A stretch of DNA of 64,000 nucleotides from JAHEJJ01 sp965212205 (GCA_965212205.1 CBDBUX010000011.1:620001-684000), one strand, 5' to 3'. Counted from the first letter of the stretch, positions 43,359 to 52,747 are shown. The notes: generated by a model from the letters alone, not told the origin. Made by a program: numbers and translations.

Positions 43359-43664
43359 ATGGAAGATCGAAACAGAGAAAACAAATATTTAAGAGCGAAA
43401 GACCGGGTGGAAACCCTTAAAAAGTTTTACAGTAATCTCACATCCTACGTTATTGTTATCTCGATCCTGGCAGGTATTAATTACTGGACGAATGAGTGGC
43501 GTTATATGTGGTTTCTATGGGCTGCCTTCGGATGGGGTATCGGGCTCACTTTTCATGCCTTTAAGGTTTTCGGATTGAATCCTTTTTTTGGCAGGAATTG
43601 GGAAGAGCGAAAAATACAGGAATTCATGGAGGAAGATGAAGGCGATGAGAATCGTTGGGTGTAA
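43359..43664 (+). CDS. 2TM domain-containing protein (copy 1)
   Basis: A 101-residue protein consisting only of a 2TM domain: an amphipathic helix (LRAKDRVETLKKFYSNL), two transmembrane helices (about 28-45 and 52-72), the motif GWGIGLTFHAFKVFG, then NWEERKIQEFMEEDE. Both ends should be cytoplasmic. Function is unknown. It lies 58 bp after the kinase gene. Confidence 0.85.
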   Translation: MEDRNRENKYLRAKDRVETLKKFYSNLTSYVIVISILAGINYWTNEWRYMWFLWAAFGWGIGLTFHAFKVFGLNPFFGRNWEERKIQEFMEEDEGDENRWV

Positions 43665-43697
43665 GCGTATATATCATAAAATTCAAGACCTAGTATC

Positions 43698-44015
43698 ATG
43701 GAAAATAAAAATGAAGATAAATTAAAACGGGCCAAGAAGCGACTCGATGAACTCAAGGGGTTTTATATTCACCTGGCGGTTTACCTCGCGGTAAATAGCT
43801 TCATCATGGTCAATATAGCCATAAGGAGCTATAACGATTCGGATAGTTTTTGGGAATTCGGAACCTTTGTAACCCCTGTTTTCTGGGGTATTGGTTTGCT
43901 ATTTCATGCTATCCACACTTTTAACCTTAATCCATTTTTTGGAAAAGACTGGGAGCAAAAACAGATTCAAAAATATATGGATGAAGACAAACGTGAAGCC
44001 GATAAATATCGCTAA
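43698..44015 (+). CDS. 2TM domain-containing protein (copy 2)
   Basis: A 105-residue paralog with the same layout: KRAKKRLDELKGFYIHLAVY, a longer loop with SYNDSDSFWEFG, FWGIGLLFHAIHTFNLNPF and DWEQKQIQKYMDEDK. The stop shares one base with the next start (TAATG), so translation is coupled to copy 3. Confidence 0.85.
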   Translation: MENKNEDKLKRAKKRLDELKGFYIHLAVYLAVNSFIMVNIAIRSYNDSDSFWEFGTFVTPVFWGIGLLFHAIHTFNLNPFFGKDWEQKQIQKYMDEDKREADKYR

Positions 44016-44368
44016 TGGAAGATAAAATGGAATACTATCAAAGACGCGAAAAAGCCAAAAAAAGAGTAGAAGAGTTAAAGCAATTCTATACTCATCTAAG
44101 GGTGTACATATTTGTCAATATATTAATCTTGCTATTAAGGGGGCAGTTGCTCGACTATCTGATGGGTAAAACCGAGAACTATGATCCTGGATTTTTGCAC
44201 TGGATAGACCTCAATGCACTTCTTACGCCAATGCTTTGGGGCATCGGCCTGCTTATTCACGGGATCTATGCCTATCGTCATAAATTTGGCTTTGTAAAGA
44301 AGTGGGAAGAGCGCCAAATCAGAAAGTTTATAGAGGAGGATGATAATCAGGCTAATAGGTATCAATAG
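44015..44368 (+). CDS. 2TM domain-containing protein (copy 3)
   Basis: A 117-residue paralog: REKAKKRVEELKQFYTHLRVY, a longer inter-helix segment (about 45-68, KTENYDPGFLHWIDLNALL), MLWGIGLLIHGIYAYRHKFG and KWEERQIRKFIEEDD. It is the most divergent of the free copies in the loop. The LytTR regulator starts 12 bp after its stop. Confidence 0.85.
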   Translation: MEDKMEYYQRREKAKKRVEELKQFYTHLRVYIFVNILILLLRGQLLDYLMGKTENYDPGFLHWIDLNALLTPMLWGIGLLIHGIYAYRHKFGFVKKWEERQIRKFIEEDDNQANRYQ

Positions 44369-44380
44369 AAGATCAACGAT

Positions 44381-45136
44381 ATGAATGTATTGATTATAGA
44401 AGATGAAAAACCCGCTGCTCGCCGGTTGTCACGTTTATTATCGGAAAAGGGTGTGGAAGTAGCTACTATGCTTCATTCGGTTGAAGAATCAGTGGATTGG
44501 TTCCAGCAGAATAAACATCCTGATTTGATTTTTCTTGACATACAATTATCTGATGGCCTGTCTTTTGAGATCTTTGATATCATTGAAGTTAATAGTGCGA
44601 TCATATTTACCACTGCCTACGACGAATATGCTTTACAGGCGTTTAAGCTCAATAGTATTGATTATCTCTTAAAACCGATCGATTCTGAAGAGCTGGAACA
44701 GGCTTTGGAGCAGTATCGAAACATGAACCAACCTCAAAATAAACTTTCACTGGATTTTGATGATATTAAAAAACTCCTTGTCAATCCCCTGGAACGTGAA
44801 TATAAAAAAAGGTTCACTGCAAGGGTAGGACAACACATTAAAATTATAAATGCTGAGGAGATCGAGTGTTTCTATAGTGAGAATAAAGGAACCTATGCCT
44901 TTACTACTGAAGGAAGAAATTACCTTCTGGATATTACTCTCGAACAATTGGAAAATGAATTGGAACCCGAAATATTTTTTCGTGTAAGCCGTAAATTTTA
45001 TGTAAATATCAGCCATATAAAAGATATTATTTCTTATACTAATTCACGACTTAAAATCGCTCTAAACCGCTTTGGAGAGCAAGAAATCATCGTAAGTAGG
45101 GAACGAGTTCGGGATTTCAAGCTATGGTTAGAATAA
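44381..45136 (+). CDS. LytTR-type response regulator of the 2TM operon
   Basis: A 251-residue protein with a receiver domain (acidic pair in IIEDEKPAARRL, phospho-Asp53 in FLDIQLSDG, Lys in LLKPID) and a LytTR domain (about 147-250; FTARVGQHIKIINAEEIECF, FFRVSRKFYVNISHIKDI). It is the likely partner of the LytS-type kinase encoded at the start of the operon, from which it is separated by three 2TM genes. Targets are unknown; autoregulation of the operon is common in this class. Confidence 0.9.
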   Translation: MNVLIIEDEKPAARRLSRLLSEKGVEVATMLHSVEESVDWFQQNKHPDLIFLDIQLSDGLSFEIFDIIEVNSAIIFTTAYDEYALQAFKLNSIDYLLKPIDSEELEQALEQYRNMNQPQNKLSLDFDDIKKLLVNPLEREYKKRFTARVGQHIKIINAEEIECFYSENKGTYAFTTEGRNYLLDITLEQLENELEPEIFFRVSRKFYVNISHIKDIISYTNSRLKIALNRFGEQEIIVSRERVRDFKLWLE

Positions 45137-45212
45137 AATCTTATATATTATTGATAAATAAGAGTTTAAGGTAGATTATAGATTTTTCTTATAGTGTTAA
45201 ATTAATAAGAAA

Positions 45213-46406
45213 TTACTTACTTTTATCAACTCTATTCTCATCGAAGGCAGAAGGGAGCAATCTTGGAATTAATTTGATAAAAATGGGAAGCAGAACGGCT
45301 CCACCGGGAAGCATAAAAATAGCAAGTGAAGGTATGGTCTTAAAAATATCGAGTAATTGATTTTGAACTTTTTTCTTCTCTTCCCTGCTGAGATCTTTCA
45401 CCGTTGATTTCGATAAAAGCAACATCAGTTCTTTGCTTTCAGAAAGTTCTTTTTGAAGGCGCTTGCTGTTTCTTTCGATTAGCCTGATCACCACTTTAGA
45501 CATGCCATCATAAAACTGCAATGCCATATTGCTGTTTTTCAAAAAAGGTATGATCCTCGAATTCTTGTCGAAAAAGGCGGTGATTTCTTCCAGTGCCCTG
45601 CTAATTTCTTTTTTATCAAAACCGAGATCTTTACCAATTCCATATATAAATTCAGATTCCTTGTACTCGAGTGTTTTGTCTTCCCAAACTGTAACACAGG
45701 CAACATCCAAAAAGTAGGGATGCTGCCATGTATGATCGTAATTGATCAATTGATCCCTGTAGGAGCCATCAAAATCCTGCTCACTGCCATCTATAAAGGT
45801 CAGCGAGGACTCGAAAAGTTGGGATAGCTTCTCATCAGATCTGTTCTTTTCCTTTGAATTTAAGGCGTGGTAGGCAATGTTGATAACAAGGAACTCGAGA
45901 TTTTGGGCATGTTGGCGTACTTCTTTCCCTCCTTCGACATAATATTTAAACGTCAGCACGTCAATGAAGAGCAGACTATTGGTAATAATATTGTTAAACG
46001 TCTTGCTAAACAGATTATCATCGAGGTATACCCTCGAGTTGATCAGTGTTTCTAATTTAGAGGATGTTCTCTTACCCGTAAGAATCTTATCCAATATGGA
46101 TTTTTGATAGATGTTAAGCAACTTATAGAACTCGAATATGGTATCGAGAAACTCTTTAAAATCTCCATTTTTATTGTTTAGCCGGAAAGTATAAAACAAA
46201 GCAGTGAGGAGATTGATCTTGGCTTTTTCATCCTCAGACAGATTATGCTCCACCTCTATGAACCGGGGTATCTTTATGTTAAGCCCATAGACAAAGCCTG
46301 CCTTTTTCAGGCCGGCATACAGGTCTTGAAAATCCTTGAATGCCTCAGGATTGTCTTTTACAACATAACCATATTTATCGATCCAGCCAGATGCAGAGGG
46401 ATTCAT
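45213..46406 (-). CDS. LETM1-related protein
   Basis: A 397-residue protein. Most of it is helical and soluble (about 1-345). The C-terminal region LSREEKKKVQNQLLDIFKTIPSLAIFMLPGGAVLLPIFIKLIPRLLPSAF is the LETM1 signature with one hydrophobic segment. In Flavobacteriia this family is annotated as LETM1-related biofilm-associated protein. Mitochondrial LETM1 affects K+/H+ or Ca2+ exchange; a similar membrane ion role is possible here but unproven. The gene is convergent with the 2TM operon and monocistronic. Confidence 0.8.
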   Translation of the reverse strand: MNPSASGWIDKYGYVVKDNPEAFKDFQDLYAGLKKAGFVYGLNIKIPRFIEVEHNLSEDEKAKINLLTALFYTFRLNNKNGDFKEFLDTIFEFYKLLNIYQKSILDKILTGKRTSSKLETLINSRVYLDDNLFSKTFNNIITNSLLFIDVLTFKYYVEGGKEVRQHAQNLEFLVINIAYHALNSKEKNRSDEKLSQLFESSLTFIDGSEQDFDGSYRDQLINYDHTWQHPYFLDVACVTVWEDKTLEYKESEFIYGIGKDLGFDKKEISRALEEITAFFDKNSRIIPFLKNSNMALQFYDGMSKVVIRLIERNSKRLQKELSESKELMLLLSKSTVKDLSREEKKKVQNQLLDIFKTIPSLAIFMLPGGAVLLPIFIKLIPRLLPSAFDENRVDKSK

Positions 46407-46972
46407 AGCTTAATGAATAAAACAAAATCAAAAATAAAAGAAAATCCAGGACATTGAACTTTTAACCATTTATTTATCCATTAAGCCGTTCCTGTCCCGT
46501 ATGTGCAGATCTTTAGATAATTATATTGAAGAGGTAATTTTTTTATATCAAATGAACCACTCATCGAAAAATTGACCTTTTATTAGTCTTTTTTTAACAT
46601 AATTATAGGAAAATATAGACGAAATGCCTATGTTTATCGTTCAATTACCCAATAGTCTTACTTTTATTAAGCCCCAAGTATTGCATGAAAAAGGGTAATT
46701 GACCAAGGACGAGAAGAATAACCCAAATCACCTATGTTATGGAATATTACCTCTTTTTTATTTGGATGTCCATCATGGTTTTCTTAGTTACCAGAGTTTT
46801 GCAGGCGTATATATCGCTTCAAAATGCTATGAAGAAACGACCCCACGACGGATAGGCCGACACACCCAGCTAACATATTATTTTTTAAACGGGCAGTTCC
46901 CCATGCCAGTAGCTCAGTTTATTGGTTGATGTTCTAATACGCTACCAGGTTATGAGCTTTTAAAAAGACTAT
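46407..46972. other. Long intergenic region upstream of the LETM1-like gene
   Basis: No standard gene is supported. It contains a 10-bp inverted repeat TCAATTACCC (46641-46650) / GGGTAATTGA (46693-46702), a 38-codon ORF for a possible membrane peptide (46739-46855), and AT-rich stretches. A terminator for sodC closes the right end at 46973-46997. Confidence 0.5.
46739..46855 (+). CDS. Candidate 38-residue single-helix membrane peptide
   Basis: ATG at 46739 opens MEYYLFFIWMSIMVFLVTRV followed by a polar tail ending KKRPHDG. The first 20 residues are a plausible transmembrane helix and the tail is basic, consistent with positive-inside topology. There is no larger gene on either strand here. 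It could be a small membrane protein or chance in AT-rich DNA. Confidence 0.3.
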   Translation: MEYYLFFIWMSIMVFLVTRVLQAYISLQNAMKKRPHDG

Positions 46973-46997
46973 AAAAAACCACCGGAATTACCGGTGG
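46973..46997 (-). terminator. Rho-independent terminator of sodC
   Basis: CCACCGG (46979-46985) and CCGGTGG (46991-46997) form a 7-bp stem around AATTA. On the minus strand six T follow. It lies 28 bp beyond the sodC stop. Confidence 0.85.
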
Positions 46998-47025
46998 AAT
47001 GTGGTAGTTCATTATAAAGTATTTC

Positions 47026-47601
47026 TTATTCTATAATCCCCGTGCAGCTTATCCGTGCACCTGCAGCGCCGCTTGGCTGAGAGGTAAAGTCATCTACCCC
47101 CTGATGAACTATCACCGCCTTGCCCAGGATATTTTTAGAATCATCTGCACAACCAAGACACCAGAGATCTGTAGCGAATTCAACAGTGGCAGACCCGTTC
47201 TCATCGGCTACGAAATTGCCGATATCACCAAGGTGAAATCCCTCGGCCGCACCCCATTTTCCGTGGGGCTGTGCAGTAGGATTCCAATGGCCTCCTGTAG
47301 ATTTGCCGTCGTCAGACGAACAATCTGCCTTTTCGTGAAGGTGTATGGCGTGTTCACCCGGACTAAGCCCTTTAAGATTGGCCATCATGGAAACGGTACC
47401 GTTCTCTTCAGTAAATGTCACCATGCCGCTTACTTCACTTTCGCTTTTAGGTTGCATAGTAAATGAAACTTTTTCGACTATTATTTCTTCTTCAACATTT
47501 TTGACTTCCTTCATCTCCTTATCAGATTCCTTTTTGGCTTCTTTGCAGCTGTATACCAGGCCTATCAAAATGCTTAAAATTGCTATGGGTATAAATCTCA
47601 T
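47026..47601 (-). CDS. sodC: Cu/Zn superoxide dismutase lipoprotein
   Basis: A 191-residue protein with lipobox VYSC at Cys19. Copper ligands are His87 and His89 (HAIHLHE), His105 and His166 (IVHQG). Zinc ligands are His105, His113, His123 and Asp126. The structural disulfide pair is Cys94 and Cys186. An additional CLGC pair at 148-151 lies in a loop. It dismutates superoxide outside the inner membrane. A Lys/Glu-rich linker (20-40) separates the lipid anchor from the enzyme. Confidence 0.92.
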   Translation of the reverse strand: MRFIPIAILSILIGLVYSCKEAKKESDKEMKEVKNVEEEIIVEKVSFTMQPKSESEVSGMVTFTEENGTVSMMANLKGLSPGEHAIHLHEKADCSSDDGKSTGGHWNPTAQPHGKWGAAEGFHLGDIGNFVADENGSATVEFATDLWCLGCADDSKNILGKAVIVHQGVDDFTSQPSGAAGARISCTGIIE

Positions 47602-47653
47602 CTCTAATACAATTTTCAGTTTGGATTAAAGGTACACATATTTCGAGCCGCAG

Positions 47654-48136
47654 TCAACCTGCTCTAAACAATTGCCGCGGATCACGGATCCCTTTGCGAA
47701 GATTTTCTGCAAGGAGCAGCGATTTATCGATCCTGGTCTGAGAATTTTTATATCGCGCAATAGTGTAAATCAATCCGCGAATTCGCCCGGCTGTAAAAGA
47801 ATGAAAAATATCTGCTGCCTCTTTGTCGCTCTGGAGGACCGCCTCGAGCTCTTCCGGTATTTCCACACCGTATTTACTCTTGTCTTCGCGGAGTTGTAGC
47901 CTGAAGTAGTCGTTAGGAAATACACCCAATTCTTTTTGATATCGCTTTCCGAAAGTGATCACAAACTGGCCTTGATATTTCTGTAAGGCCGCATGAAAAT
48001 CAATGGTTTTACCATCGAACTCAGCGCTCACACTTACCCTTTGTTGATTGGCCTCAAGAAAAGGCAGGGCATATGGTTCGGGGATTACCAAAGAATGATT
48101 GCCTTTAAGGCTCACTTCAAAAAACTCACTTTTCAT
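47654..48136 (-). CDS. DUF1905 / OmdA (YdeI-like) domain protein
   Basis: A 160-residue protein with an N-terminal DUF1905 barrel (FEVSLKGNHSLVIPEPYALPFLEAN, KYQGQFVITFGKRYQKELG) and a C-terminal OmdA helix region (FHSFTAGRIRGLIYTIARYKNSQTRIDKSLLLAENL). The family is annotated as bacteriocin-protection or OmpD-associated YdeI; the mechanism is not known. The start shares one base with the stop of the upstream hydrolase-OsmC gene (TAATG), so they are co-translated. Confidence 0.82.
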   Translation of the reverse strand: MKSEFFEVSLKGNHSLVIPEPYALPFLEANQQRVSVSAEFDGKTIDFHAALQKYQGQFVITFGKRYQKELGVFPNDYFRLQLREDKSKYGVEIPEELEAVLQSDKEAADIFHSFTAGRIRGLIYTIARYKNSQTRIDKSLLLAENLRKGIRDPRQLFRAG

Positions 48137-49350
48137 TATTCAATAAGCTCTGTCTTAATGTGTGCTTTGGCCTCTAATGTTCGGTGTACCGGGCACTTAT
48201 CAGCGATCTCTAATAAGCGTTTTTTTTGATCCGGATCTAAAGCTCCCGTTAGTGTGATCCCTCGCTCAAAGGTATCGATCCTGGCATTACCCGACTCACA
48301 TTCAGCACAATCCTCGGCATGAACTTTCCCGTAGGAAGTATGGACCTTTACATTCTGCAGGTCCCACTTTTTTCGTTTGGCGTACATCTGGAGTGTCATG
48401 ACCGTACAAGCCGAAAGTCCGGATGAAACTAGTTCATAAGGGGAGGGACCAAAATCATTACCTCCAAAGTTCTCCGGTTCATCGGCAATAAGACTGTGTT
48501 TCCCGGCCCTGATCTGTGTAGTGAAACCATCATCGGCATTTAAACTTGCCACGACCTGGTGCCTGGTTTTCAGCTCTGTTGCATCGGGGACCACCAAATA
48601 ACGTTCTGCCCAGCTGGCAATGGTTTTACCAACATATAAGGAATCTTCCTTATTACTGAGTAAATGATCAGCACCATCGAGCGATATAAAACTCTTCGGA
48701 TGACGGGCATTGAGGTAGAGTTTTTCGGCGTTACTGATCTCAACAATGCTATCCTGAGGCGAATGCATAATTAGAATAGACTTATTTAAGCCGCCTAATG
48801 TTTCGGTGAGCGGATTCTTCTCTAAGTCGTCCAGGAACTGTTCCTTGATCGTAAAATCCCTTCCACTAATATTGACCACGGCCTTGCCGTTGGTCCTGAT
48901 TTCATCGATACTGCTTTTGAGTAGATGTTTTACATGACTGGGATCGGCCGGTGCACCAATTGTGGCAACAGCCCTAACCGTATCTAATTCGGCAGCGGCA
49001 TAGATAACGGCGGCGCCTCCCAGAGAATGGCCTATTAAGAGGCTGGGGGAGTGGTAATGCTCTTCCAAAAAATTGGCTGCTGCAACCAGGTCTTGTACAT
49101 TGCCTGAAAAATTAGTGTCTTCAAAGTCTCCCTCACTTTCCCCTAAACCTGCAAAGTCGAAACGTAATACACCAAAACCGTTTGCGGTTAATCCTTTGCT
49201 GATATTCTTAACGGCGGATAGATTTTTTGTACAAGTGAAGCAGTGTGCAAACAACACCATATTGTGAGGATGTTGGTCAACAGGAAGCTCCAGTCGGCCA
49301 TTCAATTTTTGTCCTTCTTTATTGGTGAAAGATACTTTTGTCTGGTTCAT
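48136..49350 (-). CDS. Bifunctional alpha/beta-hydrolase - OsmC fusion
   Basis: A 404-residue two-domain protein. The N-terminal alpha/beta hydrolase (about 1-255) has HCFTCTKN near the oxyanion region, the nucleophile elbow GHSLGG (Ser about 107) and a late DGADH with the catalytic His. The C-terminal OsmC/Ohr-like domain (about 270-404) carries SGLSACTVMTLQMYAKRK and AECESGN and ends with CPVHRTL; the two cysteines of OsmC peroxiredoxins are present (SACT and KCPVH). This fusion is known in several bacteria. It may couple ester hydrolysis to organic peroxide reduction. Confidence 0.88.
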   Translation of the reverse strand: MNQTKVSFTNKEGQKLNGRLELPVDQHPHNMVLFAHCFTCTKNLSAVKNISKGLTANGFGVLRFDFAGLGESEGDFEDTNFSGNVQDLVAAANFLEEHYHSPSLLIGHSLGGAAVIYAAAELDTVRAVATIGAPADPSHVKHLLKSSIDEIRTNGKAVVNISGRDFTIKEQFLDDLEKNPLTETLGGLNKSILIMHSPQDSIVEISNAEKLYLNARHPKSFISLDGADHLLSNKEDSLYVGKTIASWAERYLVVPDATELKTRHQVVASLNADDGFTTQIRAGKHSLIADEPENFGGNDFGPSPYELVSSGLSACTVMTLQMYAKRKKWDLQNVKVHTSYGKVHAEDCAECESGNARIDTFERGITLTGALDPDQKKRLLEIADKCPVHRTLEAKAHIKTELIE

Positions 49351-49528
49351 ACTATCAATTATTTACCCCAATAAGTCGTGCTTAATGATCAGTCCTGTCA
49401 GCGGGTGCTTGATCTGATGCATATTCTGCAACTAATAAGAATGGTACACCCTCTTTCCGGATTTAAAGATATCCTGGCAGCTTTCTACCAGACCATACTA
49501 AATCAGCAAACCACTAAATCACAAAAGC

Positions 49529-52500
49529 TTACTCCAAATTCAAGGATTTAACCTCTTTAAATGGCGACAACTCTAAAGCATTGATAGAGGTTTGGTATTC
49601 CTTCCATTTTAATGCGAAGAATTCATTGGTCTTTTTTAGTGCCTTCTCCAGATCATTTTTGGTGAATTCTACCAACCGTTGTTCCGTTGTACTAAACTCA
49701 TTACGATTTGTTCTTATGTAGCGCTCTGCGGTCTGGATACGTTTCATCACTGTCATTTCAGGATTTCTAATGATCCCCTGCCTTTTATCTTCCTTCCCTA
49801 GGTATAGAGCAATCAGGCTATCGATGCTCTTGATCATCATGTCTGATGCTTCGATATTACCCTTAAAGACATCTTTATCTTGTTTTTTAAGTTCTTTAAG
49901 CAATTCTTTGGATGTAGTCTTGCTTTGAACCAATTGTTTTACAGCTTCTGCTGCCAGTTCTTTGAACTTTCTCAAATCTTCACGGGCACTGAATATTTTT
50001 TCCTGAGCGCTCTGATCGATCAAAAGTCGGGGATCTTCCAATACGTTGATTTGAGAGGAATCACTCTGTTCTCCGAATTCGATTATCAAGCTGTACTGCC
50101 CCGGTCTCACCTTCATCCCCGGCGCTTCTTTGCTGTCTTTTTTATTTTTTCTGGTCGGATTTTGTACTCCTTTCTTATTTAATTTCCAGTATACCCTGTG
50201 TAAGCCTGCTTTTTCAGGTGTCTTGAATTTCAGAGTACGAATTAATTCATCCTGATCGAATATTTTAAGTCTGATAGAATCTTTCTTTTTACTCTTAGAT
50301 TCTTTAGAACTATCCTTTTTATCAGAAGTATCGATTTCGTCTTTCGACTCTTTTTTATTGGCCGTCTTCTTTTTGAAACCGTGCTTGAGGTAATATGTAA
50401 TCATCGCCCCCTTTTTTCGGTTTTCCGCATTGTACAGTGCATCTCCCCCAAACCGGCTCCCTGTGGGTTGCTGATAGGCCGCAAGGTAGGCATTGGGCGG
50501 GGAGAACAGTTTAATTTCCTGCTCCAGTATACCGGGTTCTTCTGCTATGGCCCTTAGCGGCCGGATATCGTCTAATACCCATGCTGCCCTGCCAAATGTT
50601 CCGATCACCAGATCTTCTTCTCTTGGATGTACCACAAGGTCTTTGGTCGAAACCGTTGGGAACCCCTCATTCCACTTTTGCCATTGTCTGGCCTCATCGA
50701 TTGAAAAATATAAACCATCGTCGGTACCCAGGAAAAGGAGTTTGTCCGATTTCGGATCTTCTATAATAGACAGGGCATAGCCTTTTACATCTTCTTCATC
50801 GACGATCCTTGTCCAGGATTTGCCATAATCACGAGTCCTGAAGGCATAAGGGATATAGTTAAATCGCCTGTAATCGTTAGCGATCAATAAGGCTTCACCC
50901 TTGTTCTTATCGGAAGCTTTGATCTGTGCGATCCAACTTCCGCGAGGCAAGCCTTTAATGTTATTCGTCACTTCCGTCCAGTTTTGGCCACCATTTATAG
51001 TGTAATGAACCCGGCCATCATCTGTCCCTACCCAGAGCATTTCTTTCTCCACCTTAGAGGGTTCTATCACCAGAATGGTGCAATAATTTTCGGCGCCCGT
51101 GGCGTCGAGGGTGAGTCCTCCACTGTTATGTTGTTTCTGCTTGGCGGGATCATTGGTCGTGAGATCGGGGGAAATTATTTGCCATGTAAGGCCTTTGTCG
51201 GTACTCTTGTGCACAAACTGACTGCCGAAATATATCGTTTCCTTATCAAAGGGATCCTGTCCAATTCCGGCATTCCAGTTGAAGCGCAACAGGGTATTTT
51301 CATCGGGAGGTGTGGGTCGTACCAGGTAGTTATTACCGGTTTGCCAGTCGTAGCGCGATACGAACCCTTGCTGACTCATAGAATATCCAAATCGTGAATC
51401 ATCAGGATCGGGTATAACATCGAAGCCATCTCCGAAAGTGATTTCCTGCCAGTAGCTGTTTCGGATTCCCTGCTCGCGCCAAACATAGGCGGGACCACGC
51501 CAGGAGCCATTATCCTGCATCCCTCCATATACATTATATGGGTATTCCTGATCTATATTGATATGATAGAATTGTGCCACGGGCAGGTTTCCGATAAATC
51601 TCCAGCTTTTACCACCATCTTTGGTGATATTCAATCCGCCGTCGTTTCCATCGATCATAAACTGACCATTTTCAGGATGTATCCACCAGGCATGATGATC
51701 GGGGTGGACACCGTTAGATACCCGATAGGCGGGCATCAGTTGTTCGAAAGTTTTGCCGCCATCCTCAGAGACATTAACATAAGTGAAAACAGAATAGACC
51801 CGATTCTCATTTTCAGGATCAACATATATGTCCGAATAGTAGAATGGCCGGTTACCAATACTGGCCTGATCATTAACCTTGGTCCATTTCAACCCTCCAT
51901 CTTTTGAACGGTAGAGTGCATTTTTTTTCGACTCGATCAGCGCATAGACGATATTTGATTTATTCGCCGCAATGGCCAGACCGATTCGCCCTAGTTCACC
52001 CTTTGGCAAACCGTCTTCTTCTCCCAACTTTTTCCAGTCATCACCGCCATTGTAGGTGATATATAAACCACTTCCTTTCCCACCGGATTTAAAGAACCAG
52101 GGGTCCCTTTTATGTTCCCACAGGGCCGCTATCAACTTGTTCGGGTTGGTGGGATCCATTACCAAATCGGCTATACCGCTGAGATTGTTGCTATGGAGAA
52201 TTCTAACCCAGCTAACACCTCCATCTTCGGTCTTATAAACCCCTCTTTCCGGGTGCGCACCCCATGGTGAGCCTATGGCACCGACATAAACCGTTTTGGG
52301 ATCGTTAGGATCGATGATAATGCGGTGGATATGCCGGGTTTTCTCAAGGCCCATAAGGTCCCAATTCTTCCCACCATCGAGTGAACGATATATACCAAAT
52401 CCTCCGTTAAGGCTATTGCGTGGGTTTCCTTCACCTGTACCCACCCAAATCACCGAAGGATTGGATTGCTGAATGGCTACCGCCCCAATCGAGGCTGTAA

Positions 52501-52747
52501 CCTCTTCATCGAAAATGGGTTCCCAACGTATTCCACCAGATTCCGATTTCCATAATCCACCTGAAGCCGTGCCAGCATAGATAATGTCGTTATTTTTATG
52601 AACCACATCGATAGCGGTTACACGCCCACTCATACCACCCGGACCAATATTCCGGGGTTTTAAGTCTTGAAGTAGTTCTGGATTAAATTGTTGCGCTGAT
52701 AGGGTAAGTGCGGAAACGATCCAAAGAGCTAAGGTAATTTTTCGCAT
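49529..52747 (-). CDS. Large exported BNR/VPS10 (sortilin)-like beta-propeller protein
   Basis: A 1072-residue protein with a signal peptide (1-18). About ten Asp-box-like repeats occur between 65 and 660, such as SLDGGKNWDL, TEDGGVSWVRI, SKDGGLKWTK, STDKGLTWQI and TRDYGKSWTR, which indicate a ten-bladed VPS10-type propeller. A Lys/Ser/Asp-rich segment (about 795-830, KKESKDEIDTSDKKDSSKES) interrupts the C-terminal part. The end (about 920-1060) is helical. Such proteins are annotated as glycosyl hydrolase or sialidase-like, but no catalytic residues are visible; a binding or protein-processing role outside the cell is more likely. Confidence 0.8.
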   Translation of the reverse strand: MRKITLALWIVSALTLSAQQFNPELLQDLKPRNIGPGGMSGRVTAIDVVHKNNDIIYAGTASGGLWKSESGGIRWEPIFDEEVTASIGAVAIQQSNPSVIWVGTGEGNPRNSLNGGFGIYRSLDGGKNWDLMGLEKTRHIHRIIIDPNDPKTVYVGAIGSPWGAHPERGVYKTEDGGVSWVRILHSNNLSGIADLVMDPTNPNKLIAALWEHKRDPWFFKSGGKGSGLYITYNGGDDWKKLGEEDGLPKGELGRIGLAIAANKSNIVYALIESKKNALYRSKDGGLKWTKVNDQASIGNRPFYYSDIYVDPENENRVYSVFTYVNVSEDGGKTFEQLMPAYRVSNGVHPDHHAWWIHPENGQFMIDGNDGGLNITKDGGKSWRFIGNLPVAQFYHINIDQEYPYNVYGGMQDNGSWRGPAYVWREQGIRNSYWQEITFGDGFDVIPDPDDSRFGYSMSQQGFVSRYDWQTGNNYLVRPTPPDENTLLRFNWNAGIGQDPFDKETIYFGSQFVHKSTDKGLTWQIISPDLTTNDPAKQKQHNSGGLTLDATGAENYCTILVIEPSKVEKEMLWVGTDDGRVHYTINGGQNWTEVTNNIKGLPRGSWIAQIKASDKNKGEALLIANDYRRFNYIPYAFRTRDYGKSWTRIVDEEDVKGYALSIIEDPKSDKLLFLGTDDGLYFSIDEARQWQKWNEGFPTVSTKDLVVHPREEDLVIGTFGRAAWVLDDIRPLRAIAEEPGILEQEIKLFSPPNAYLAAYQQPTGSRFGGDALYNAENRKKGAMITYYLKHGFKKKTANKKESKDEIDTSDKKDSSKESKSKKKDSIRLKIFDQDELIRTLKFKTPEKAGLHRVYWKLNKKGVQNPTRKNKKDSKEAPGMKVRPGQYSLIIEFGEQSDSSQINVLEDPRLLIDQSAQEKIFSAREDLRKFKELAAEAVKQLVQSKTTSKELLKELKKQDKDVFKGNIEASDMMIKSIDSLIALYLGKEDKRQGIIRNPEMTVMKRIQTAERYIRTNRNEFSTTEQRLVEFTKNDLEKALKKTNEFFALKWKEYQTSINALELSPFKEVKSLNLE

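Noticed and set aside
46699..46929. 76-codon plus-strand ORF starting at TTG
   Set aside because: No domain, weak start codon; the overlapping 38-codon ATG frame with a hydrophobic helix is the better candidate.
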